From an uncultured Arcobacter sp. (GTDB lineage Bacteria > Campylobacterota > Campylobacteria > Campylobacterales > Arcobacteraceae), in assembly GCA_937860115.1 (NCBI GenBank), contig CALMBI010000045.1:1-5134 (forward strand): 5,134 nt of DNA, read 5' to 3'. The position numbers and the translations under genes were made by a program. The notes below the pieces were generated by a model. It saw nothing but the letters and a program-made list of their open reading frames with translations. It ran no database searches and was not told the origin of the DNA. Shown here piece by piece: positions 1 to 5,134 of the stretch (position 1 is the stretch's first letter; each line of letters begins with the position of its first letter).

Positions 1-578
1 ATGGGGAAGATGTTGAACTTATTATTGGTGATAACAATAAAATAAGAGAATTTACACTCTTTAATCCAGGAACAATCGGCGGAGGAAGTAAAACTATCAT
101 TGGATCAAACAATCTTTTTATGGGTTACACTCACGTAGCACACGATTGTATCATTGGAAACAACTGTATATTTGCAAACTGCGCAACAATGGCTGGACAT
201 GTCGAAGTTGATGATTTTGCTGTTGTTGGTGGACTTTCAGCAGTACATCAATTTTGTAAAATTGGGCATTCAGCTATGCTAGGAGGAGGATCTATTGTTG
301 TTCAAGATATCCCACCATTTTGTGTTACAGAAGGTAATCGTGCAACTCTTCGAGGACTTAATGTAAATGGGCTTAGAAGAAGAATGGAAAATAGAAGTGA
401 TATTGATGCTATAAAAAGAGCATACAAAAAACTCTTTGATTCTAATCTAGCTATGCAAGATGTTGCTAAAGAGTTACTTGAAACAAGTGACAACGAATAT
501 GTATTGATGCTTGCAAAATTTGTAAGTGAAACAAAAAGAGGAATTCCATCAACTGCAAGGAAAAAAACGGATGAATAA
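1..578 (+). CDS. lpxA: LpxA, acyl-ACP:UDP-N-acetylglucosamine O-acyltransferase (5'-truncated by window edge)
   Basis: This is the cytoplasmic enzyme that transfers a 3-hydroxyacyl chain from acyl carrier protein to UDP-GlcNAc, the first step of lipid A synthesis. The reading frame is open from base 3 to the TAA at 576-578, giving 191 visible residues. Against the roughly 262-residue E. coli protein, about the first 70-80 residues are missing to the left. The visible part has the end of the left-handed beta-helix, with hexapeptide-like repeats, then an alpha-helical C-terminal domain from about GLRRRM onward. The motif HVAHDC carries the general-base histidine (bases 141-143, equivalent to E. 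coli His125). The histidines of AGHV (198-200) and VHQF (246-248) match E. coli His144 and His160. The position equivalent to the E. coli acyl-chain ruler Gly173 is glycine (285-287), which would leave room for a long acyl chain; that is an inference. The 3' end overlaps clpX by 8 bases. An ATG at 120 lies inside the helix domain and is not the start. Confidence 0.96.
   Translation, partial: GEDVELIIGDNNKIREFTLFNPGTIGGGSKTIIGSNNLFMGYTHVAHDCIIGNNCIFANCATMAGHVEVDDFAVVGGLSAVHQFCKIGHSAMLGGGSIVVQDIPPFCVTEGNRATLRGLNVNGLRRRMENRSDIDAIKRAYKKLFDSNLAMQDVAKELLETSDNEYVLMLAKFVSETKRGIPSTARKKTDE
557..561 (+). promoter_or_regulatory. Shine-Dalgarno site for clpX
   Basis: AAGGA lies 9 bases before the ATG at 571, inside the last codons of lpxA. 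It decides the clpX start: the alternative in-frame ATG at 526 has no comparable site and would add 15 residues ahead of the conserved N-terminal zinc-finger start. The spacer contains a run of seven A residues (561-567). Confidence 0.7.
571..578 (+). promoter_or_regulatory. lpxA/clpX 8-base stop-start overlap (ATGAATAA)
   Basis: The clpX ATG and the lpxA TAA lie within one 8-base segment, ATGAATAA. Overlaps of this size commonly allow ribosomes ending one gene to begin the next. Here clpX also has its own AAGGA site, so coupling need not be obligatory. The same octamer occurs at the mreB/mreC junction. Confidence 0.75.
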
Positions 579-1803
579 AAAATTACCAGTATGTGATTTT
601 TGTGGGGTTGTTGATAGTGACAAAAACCCAGTGATCTCTGGAGACAAAGCAAATATTTGTAAAATGTGTGCAAAAAGTGCATATGATATTATTTGTGAAC
701 ATGAAGGGGAAAGTGAAAAAGTAGATAAACTTCCAACACAAGTAATAGAGCAAAATCCAAATGCACTTTTAAAACCTAAAGAGCTTAAGTTGATTTTAGA
801 TGAATATGTTATTGGGCAAGATAGAGCTAAAAAAGTATTGAGTGTTGCTGTTTACAATCATTATAAAAGAGTATTTAGTTCACAACAGAGTGAAGACCTT
901 ACAGAACTTTCAAAATCAAATGTATTACTTATAGGACCTACTGGAAGTGGAAAAACATTATTAGCTCAAACCATTGCAAAATATCTTGATGTTCCACTTG
1001 CTATTGCTGATGCTACAAGTTTAACTGAAGCTGGATATGTTGGAGATGATGTTGAAAATGTTGTCACAAGACTCATTCAAGCAGCTGATGGTGATATCAA
1101 AAAAGCAGAACAAGGGATCATTTTTATTGATGAGATAGATAAAATTGCTCGGATGAGTGAAAATAGAAGTATCACGAGAGATGTAAGTGGCGAGGGTGTA
1201 CAACAAGCGCTTCTTAAAATCATAGAAGGAAGTGTAGTAAATGTTCCACCAAAAGGAGGAAGAAAACATCCAGGTGCTGAAGCAGTACAACTTGATACTA
1301 CAAATGTACTTTTTATATGTGGTGGAGCTTTTGATGGGCTTGTTGATATCATTGGGAAAAAACAAGGTGGAAACAAACTTGGGTTTAATCAAGAGAAAAA
1401 AACGAAAAAAGAAAGAGAAGCTATTTTAGAGATGGTTGAAGCTGATGATTTAGTGAAATATGGGCTTATTCCAGAACTTATTGGAAGACTTCATATGATC
1501 GCTACTTTAAACGAGATTGATGAAGAAACAATGATTCATATTTTAACAGAGCCAAAAAATGCACTAACGAAACAGTATAAAAAACTTTTTACTATGGATA
1601 ACGTAACCCTTGAATTTGACAAAGATTCACTTGTAGAGATCGCACAAAAAGCGATTAAAAGAAAAACTGGTGCAAGGGGACTTAGATCGATCATGGAAGA
1701 TATCATGCTTGACATTATGTATGAATTGCCAGAGTATAGCAACCAAACTGTGACTATCACTAAAGATATAGTGAATAAAACAGAAAAACCAAAAATAGCA
1801 TAA
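571..1803 (+). CDS. clpX: ClpX, ATP-dependent unfoldase subunit of the ClpXP protease
   Basis: A hexameric AAA+ ATPase that recognises, unfolds and feeds substrates to the ClpP peptidase in the cytoplasm. With the ATG at 571 it is 410 residues, a normal family length. The N-terminal zinc-binding domain has Cys8, Cys11, Cys30 and Cys33 (CX2C...CX2C). The AAA+ domain has Walker A GPTGSGKT at 122-129, the substrate-gripping pore loop GYVG at 155-158, Walker B IIFIDEID with Asp187-Glu188, the RKH pore loop at 231-233, the arginine finger in IGRL (Arg306) and sensor-2 Arg369 in TGARGL. The ClpP-docking loop is LGF at 270-272, fitting the [LIV]-G-F pattern, so this ClpX should still pair with a ClpP encoded elsewhere. 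The gene lies between lpxA (8-base overlap) and mreB (19-base gap) instead of beside clpP, an arrangement I recall from Campylobacter. All key residues checked are present, and the coding region has no sign of disruption. Confidence 0.98.
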   Translation: MNKKLPVCDFCGVVDSDKNPVISGDKANICKMCAKSAYDIICEHEGESEKVDKLPTQVIEQNPNALLKPKELKLILDEYVIGQDRAKKVLSVAVYNHYKRVFSSQQSEDLTELSKSNVLLIGPTGSGKTLLAQTIAKYLDVPLAIADATSLTEAGYVGDDVENVVTRLIQAADGDIKKAEQGIIFIDEIDKIARMSENRSITRDVSGEGVQQALLKIIEGSVVNVPPKGGRKHPGAEAVQLDTTNVLFICGGAFDGLVDIIGKKQGGNKLGFNQEKKTKKEREAILEMVEADDLVKYGLIPELIGRLHMIATLNEIDEETMIHILTEPKNALTKQYKKLFTMDNVTLEFDKDSLVEIAQKAIKRKTGARGLRSIMEDIMLDIMYELPEYSNQTVTITKDIVNKTEKPKIA

Positions 1804-1822
1804 TTTTAAAAAAGGAAAAACA

Positions 1823-2854
1823 ATGATATTTGATAAATTCGTCGGAATGTTTTCAAATGATCTTGCGATAGATTTGGGTACAGCTAATACTCTTATCTCT
1901 GCAAAAGGTCAAGGGATCATTATAAATGAGCCATCAGTTGTCGCGGTGCAACACGATAGATTTGGTAGAGATAAGATTTTAGCTGTTGGACTAGAAGCTA
2001 AAATGATGATAGGGAAAACTCCTATGAACATTCAAGCTGTAAGGCCTATGAAAGATGGTGTTATTGCAGATTTTGAGATGACTGAACGAATGATAAGATA
2101 TTTTATTGAAAAAGCACACAATAGAAAATCGTTTGTAAGACCTAGAATCATCATCTGTATTCCACATGGGATTACTCAAGTTGAGCGAAAAGCTGTTCGA
2201 GAATCAGCTCTTAGTGCAGGCGCTAGAGAGGTGTTTTTAGTAGAAGAGCCTATGGCAGCTGCAATTGGTGCAGGGATCCCAGTAGCTAGTCCGAATGGTC
2301 ATATTGTTGTTGATATTGGTGGGGGAACTACTGAGATTGGTGTAACTTCTCTTGGTGGACTTGTAATTAGTAAGTCTATAAAAGTTGCTGGAGATAGATT
2401 TGATAAATCTATTATCGATTATGTAAGACAAAATTTCAATCTTTACATCGGTGAAAGAACTGCTGAAGATGTAAAATTCCAAATCGGGACAGCAATCAAA
2501 CTAGATGAAGAGCTTACTATTAAAGTAAAAGGAAGAGATAATTCTGGATTACTCTCTACTATTGAACTTACAAGTGAAGGTGTAAGACAAGCGATGAAAG
2601 AACCTCTAAAAGATATCGCTTTAGCAATACGACAAGTATTAGAAGATATGCCACCTGATCTTGCTGGAGATATCGTGGACAATGGTATTGTACTAACAGG
2701 TGGAGGAGCTCTTATTAGAGGACTTGATGTGTATCTTTCGCATGATGTAAAACTTCCTGTAAGAGTTGCAGAGGAGCCACTTTTAGCAGTAGCTCATGGT
2801 ACAAGTAAAGTATTAGATGAGGAAAAACTTCTTAAACTAATCTCAAATGAATAA
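1823..2854 (+). CDS. mreB: MreB, actin-like rod-shape-determining protein
   Basis: A bacterial actin that forms membrane-bound filaments on the cytoplasmic face and guides the elongation machinery of the peptidoglycan wall. At 343 residues it is full length. The N-terminus MIFDKFVGMF resembles the short amphipathic membrane anchor of Gram-negative MreB. The phosphate-1 motif DLAIDLGTANT spans 13-23, phosphate-2 DIGGGTTEIG starts at Asp164, and the adenosine motif GIVLTGGGAL lies at 288-297. The segment VEEPMAAAIG (140-149) is the conserved connector with the glutamates near the nucleotide. AAGGA at 1812-1816, 6 bases before the ATG, supports the start. The gene follows clpX after 19 bases and overlaps mreC by 8, so it is probably co-transcribed with both. 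DnaK and FtsA share this fold, but the length and motifs are those of MreB. Confidence 0.98.
   Translation: MIFDKFVGMFSNDLAIDLGTANTLISAKGQGIIINEPSVVAVQHDRFGRDKILAVGLEAKMMIGKTPMNIQAVRPMKDGVIADFEMTERMIRYFIEKAHNRKSFVRPRIIICIPHGITQVERKAVRESALSAGAREVFLVEEPMAAAIGAGIPVASPNGHIVVDIGGGTTEIGVTSLGGLVISKSIKVAGDRFDKSIIDYVRQNFNLYIGERTAEDVKFQIGTAIKLDEELTIKVKGRDNSGLLSTIELTSEGVRQAMKEPLKDIALAIRQVLEDMPPDLAGDIVDNGIVLTGGGALIRGLDVYLSHDVKLPVRVAEEPLLAVAHGTSKVLDEEKLLKLISNE
2847..2854 (+). promoter_or_regulatory. mreB/mreC 8-base stop-start overlap (ATGAATAA), no close ribosome site
   Basis: The mreC ATG sits inside the end of mreB, and the mreB stop TAA closes the same octamer. The 20 bases before this ATG (AT-rich, ending ATCTCAA) show no AAGGA-like sequence. 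The nearest purine-rich GAGGA is about 23 bases upstream, too far for normal use. mreC translation therefore probably depends on ribosomes finishing mreB, which would tie the two protein levels together. Confidence 0.65.
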
Positions 2855-3620
2855 AACAATTGCATTTGTAGGGCTAATGATCTTAGTCCTACTTGGATAT
2901 ATTTTCAATTTTGACAAAGTTATGTCAAGTATATTTATAAATTCTACTACCGATCTTCGAGGTGGGTATTCAAACTCTATCACAATTTTAAAAGATAATT
3001 TCAACTCTTATTTCAACCAAGTAGAAACACTTCAAAATCTAAACTCACTTCATAATAAAAACGCAAATTATAAAGTTTTATATGAAAAAGCTCAAAATGA
3101 GCTCAATGAACTTAAACGTGATATGCAAATTATGGATGGTAATTTTAGTCATGATACTTTATATACAAAAGCGGTCAGTTATCTTAATCTTAACGATTTT
3201 TCAAAAATCATTTTAGATAAGAAGCTTCCAGCAACTAAACTTTATCCACTTATCACACCCCAAGGTTTTAGTGCAGGGATCGTAAGAGTTTATAACAATA
3301 TCTCAATTGGTTACCTCAATACAAATCCAAAATCAAACTATGCAGTTTTTATAGGGGATACTAATTCACCTGGAATAACATCTGGTGCAGATGAGAATGG
3401 ATACATTATCATTCAACATATTCCAAAATGGTATCAAATAAAAGTGAATGATGAAGTTGTTACAAGTGGTATGGATGAAATCTTTCCCTATGGGATTAAA
3501 GTTGGAAGAGTTGTTGGCTTTAAAGATCAACTTTATACTAAAACGGCTATTGTAAAACCGTATGCTTTTGTGACTTCAAAAAGATATTTTTACATAATTA
3601 CTCAAACAAATACAAAATAG
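2847..3620 (+). CDS. mreC: MreC, rod-shape-determining protein (membrane-anchored, periplasmic)
   Basis: A bitopic inner-membrane protein of the elongasome that links cytoplasmic MreB to the penicillin-binding proteins acting in the periplasm. It has 257 residues. One hydrophobic segment at about 5-22 (TIAFVGLMILVLLGYIF) serves as a signal anchor. A polar, helical, probably coiled-coil dimerisation stretch follows at about 43-93 (for example LYEKAQNELNELKRDM). The rest is the beta-rich C-terminal domain, with the family-typical segment NDEVVTSGMDEIFPYGIKVG at 201-220. The N-terminal half is poorly conserved, as is usual in this family, so the call rests on topology, the C-terminal motif and the position directly after mreB. 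No mreD follows within the window; the next gene is an isomerase. The start overlaps mreB by 8 bases without a clear ribosome site. Length is slightly short but close to what I recall for Campylobacter MreC. Confidence 0.93.
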   Translation: MNKTIAFVGLMILVLLGYIFNFDKVMSSIFINSTTDLRGGYSNSITILKDNFNSYFNQVETLQNLNSLHNKNANYKVLYEKAQNELNELKRDMQIMDGNFSHDTLYTKAVSYLNLNDFSKIILDKKLPATKLYPLITPQGFSAGIVRVYNNISIGYLNTNPKSNYAVFIGDTNSPGITSGADENGYIIIQHIPKWYQIKVNDEVVTSGMDEIFPYGIKVGRVVGFKDQLYTKTAIVKPYAFVTSKRYFYIITQTNTK

Positions 3621-3634
3621 TTTTATCTAGAATT

Positions 3635-3643
3635 TGATAAGAT
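3635..3643 (+). promoter_or_regulatory. candidate extended -10 promoter element before the cyclophilin gene
   Basis: TGATAAGAT in the 47-base gap after mreC reads as TGN plus TAAGAT, a four-of-six match to TATAAT. The upstream region is T-rich, but there is no recognisable -35 box, which is common for sigma-70 promoters in Campylobacter relatives. Transcription would begin near 3650, just ahead of the AAGGA at 3658-3662. The element is short and the background is AT-rich, so this may be chance; read-through from mreC is equally possible. Confidence 0.3.
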
Positions 3644-3667
3644 GTAACCACAATTAAAAGGAACGAC

Positions 3668-4198
3668 ATGATAAAAAAACTTCTACTCTCTTTTGCACTA
3701 TTTGCAACACTTTCACAAGCTTCACAAATAGCAGTGTTAGAAACAACAAGCGGGACAATTGAACTTGAACTTAGGGATGATTTAGCACCAAAAACAGTTG
3801 AAAACTTTGTAAAACTGATCAATAAAGGGTATTATGATGGGATCATTTTTCATAGAGTTATTAAAAGATTTATGATTCAAAGTGGAGATCCAACAGGAAC
3901 AGGTTCTGGTGGTGATTCTATTTGGGGAAAAGATTTTGAAGATGAACTTCATCCAAAGGCTATGTTTAATAAAGTTGGTGTATTAGCAATGGCAAATAGA
4001 GGCCCAAATACGAATGGAAGTCAATTTTTTATCACTACAACTGAAACTCCATGGCTCAATGGTAAACATACAATCTTTGGTTATGTAAAAGATAAAGCTA
4101 GTTATACAGTGGTTCAAAAAATTGAAAATGTAGAGACTACATATGGTGATAGACCAAAATCTGCACAAAAAATCATTAAAGCATATATAAAAAAATAA
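3668..4198 (+). CDS. Cyclophilin-type peptidyl-prolyl cis-trans isomerase with signal peptide, probably periplasmic
   Basis: The enzyme interconverts cis and trans peptide bonds before proline and helps proteins fold. The 176-residue product starts with a Sec-type signal: MIKK, hydrophobic LLLSFALFATL, then a likely cleavage after SQA (residue 18). This suggests the periplasm, though a retained N-terminus is possible. The cyclophilin domain covers about 21-174. Active-site residues aligned to human cyclophilin A are all present: Arg63 in FHRV, Phe68, Gln71 in IQSGD, Phe121 in SQFFI, Trp129 in PWLNGKH and His134. Having Trp at the cyclosporin-contact position resembles eukaryotic-type cyclophilins more than E. 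coli PpiA, which from memory has Phe there; cyclosporin sensitivity is only an inference. AAGGA at 3658-3662, 5 bases before the ATG, plus the signal peptide fix the start. It lies 47 bases after mreC and 2 bases before the ankyrin gene. I assign no gene symbol because ppiA and ppiB are used inconsistently for this group. Confidence 0.94.
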   Translation: MIKKLLLSFALFATLSQASQIAVLETTSGTIELELRDDLAPKTVENFVKLINKGYYDGIIFHRVIKRFMIQSGDPTGTGSGGDSIWGKDFEDELHPKAMFNKVGVLAMANRGPNTNGSQFFITTTETPWLNGKHTIFGYVKDKASYTVVQKIENVETTYGDRPKSAQKIIKAYIKK

Positions 4199-4200
4199 AA

Positions 4201-5134
4201 ATGTTACAAGCACTTTTTGGTAAATTTATTGTCACTCCTGAACTTTTTATAAAAGAGCTTTTTAAAAAAGTAATTGATGAAGATTCACTCCAAAAAATGC
4301 TTGATACAAATAAATTTTCAATCAATCACCAAGATGAGAATGGTGAAAGTTTTTTGCATCTTTGTATCCACCATAGCAAATTTAAATCTGCTCGTTGGCT
4401 TATCGAAAAAGGAAAAATCAATGTAACTCTCAAAGATAAACTTGATCAAGAGCCAATAGAGATAGCAATCAAAAAAAACAACCATCTTATAGTTGAGCTT
4501 ATCTTAAAAGCAAAACAAATCGATATTAACCGAGTAGATAATGAAGGTAGATCGATGCTTCAAAATGCTGTTCTCTCAGGTCATACTGAAATAGCAAATC
4601 AACTTATCACTAATATGATCGATGTTAATATCACAGATCGCAAAGGTCGAAATGCTATGTTTGATGCAATCTCTTATGGGGATGAAAGTATCATCAATAA
4701 ACTATTAGATACAAATATAGATCTGAATCAAAGAGATAAAGATGGACAAACTATTTTACACAAAAAAGAGGCCCTTATCAACGATGATCTAGCAATTAAA
4801 CTAATAGAAAAAGGAGCAAACCCAACAATCTGTGACAATGAAGGGAAAAATCTTCTTTTTCATATTGCAACACGAGGAATCGAGGGTGGAAGATTACTTG
4901 ATGTAGCTATAGATCATGGATGTAATATTAATGCAAAAGTGCGTAATAATAATAGTATTTTGATGGAAACTATGCTTGCTTTTTATAAACTTCCAGCTCA
5001 TGAAAAAAACAGAAGAGATTCGCTTTTAAAAATGGCAGAAAATCTTATCGTAAAAGGGATCGATGTTAATGCTATCAATAATGATGGTGAAACTGGACTC
5101 TTTGAAGCGATTAGAAATAACGATTACAATGTAT
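4201..5134 (+). CDS. Ankyrin-repeat protein of unknown function (3'-truncated by window edge)
   Basis: The frame is open from the ATG at 4201 to the window end, giving 311 codons with no stop, so the C-terminus is not visible. Residues 1-44 (beginning MLQALFGKF) are probably helical, with no signal peptide or membrane segment, so the protein is probably cytoplasmic. From about residue 45 to the edge I count seven ankyrin-like units of about 33 residues and the start of an eighth. Units begin near 46, 80, 114, 147, 180, 213 and 248, with the eighth near 294. Typical pieces are DENGESFLHLCI, NEGRSMLQNAVLSGHTEIA, KDGQTILH, EKGANPTICDNEG and GIDVNAINNDGETGLFEAI. The family TPLH signature is degraded in most units, and unit 7 is longer, with an insertion around 262-275. 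Ankyrin repeats bind proteins and reveal no enzymatic role. The gene starts 2 bases after the cyclophilin stop with no Shine-Dalgarno sequence, which suggests coupled translation. A catalytic domain could lie beyond the edge. Confidence 0.88.
   Translation, partial: MLQALFGKFIVTPELFIKELFKKVIDEDSLQKMLDTNKFSINHQDENGESFLHLCIHHSKFKSARWLIEKGKINVTLKDKLDQEPIEIAIKKNNHLIVELILKAKQIDINRVDNEGRSMLQNAVLSGHTEIANQLITNMIDVNITDRKGRNAMFDAISYGDESIINKLLDTNIDLNQRDKDGQTILHKKEALINDDLAIKLIEKGANPTICDNEGKNLLFHIATRGIEGGRLLDVAIDHGCNINAKVRNNNSILMETMLAFYKLPAHEKNRRDSLLKMAENLIVKGIDVNAINNDGETGLFEAIRNNDYNV

Noticed and set aside
1..45. ATG at the first base of the window as a gene start
   Set aside because: That frame reaches TAA after 14 codons. 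The real coding frame here is lpxA, starting at base 3 in mid-gene.
561..567. Run of seven A residues at the end of lpxA as a frameshift site fusing LpxA to ClpX
   Set aside because: A -1 slip would enter the third frame, not the clpX frame. clpX also has its own start and ribosome site, so no fusion is needed.
526..570. An earlier clpX start at ATG 526
   Set aside because: It has no ribosome site, lies deep in lpxA, and adds a 15-residue stretch not expected before the conserved zinc-finger start; ATG 571 has AAGGA at 9 bases.
302..682. Minus-strand open frames such as this one and those at 1021-1392, 1536-1760, 2443-2682 and 3983-4213
   Set aside because: All lie opposite well-conserved genes, show no recognisable domains, and have low-complexity Ser/Ile/Phe-rich translations typical of the reverse of AT-rich coding DNA.
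3621..3642. Inverted repeat TTTTATC / GATAAGA after mreC as a transcription terminator
   Set aside because: The stem is about seven AT-rich pairs including one G-U, and no T tract follows. It also overlaps the candidate promoter element, so termination is unlikely.
4471..4478. Run of eight A residues in the ankyrin gene as a phase-variation tract
   Set aside because: The frame is intact, it encodes ordinary Lys-Lys-Asn, and eight A residues are expected by chance in such AT-rich DNA. Campylobacter-type phase variation usually uses longer G/C tracts.

Overview
The window is AT-rich, densely coding DNA read entirely on the + strand, with only about 70 non-coding bases between genes. The gene order lpxA-clpX-mreB-mreC and the sequence character of the proteins (for example the NPGT and HVAHDC segments of LpxA) point to a member of the Campylobacterota (Epsilonproteobacteria). 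A free-living Arcobacter/Sulfurimonas-type organism is plausible, but the genus cannot be fixed from this sequence. The placement rests on remembered gene order in Campylobacter relatives, not on a search.

Region 1 (1-3620) is an envelope and proteostasis operon. It holds the 3' part of lpxA (first acylation step of lipid A synthesis), complete clpX (AAA+ unfoldase of the ClpXP protease), complete mreB (actin-like cell-shape protein) and complete mreC (inner-membrane/periplasmic partner of MreB). The lpxA/clpX and mreB/mreC junctions are both 8-base overlaps with the identical sequence ATGAATAA, which suggests translational coupling. clpX and mreB are 19 bases apart.

Region 2 (3621-5134) follows a 47-base gap that carries a weak candidate promoter. 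It holds a complete cyclophilin-type peptidyl-prolyl isomerase with a signal peptide, probably periplasmic. Two bases later begins an ankyrin-repeat protein that runs off the right edge after 311 codons and has no signal peptide, so it is probably cytoplasmic. The two are probably co-transcribed.

Functionally, the first four genes join outer-membrane lipid A synthesis, cell-wall elongation and regulated proteolysis, and the cyclophilin adds an envelope-folding activity. All key catalytic or binding residues that I could check are intact, and I see no pseudogene, mobile element, tRNA, rRNA or CRISPR array. I do not see a clear undescribed system. The least explained part is the divergent ankyrin-repeat protein and its tight link to the exported isomerase.
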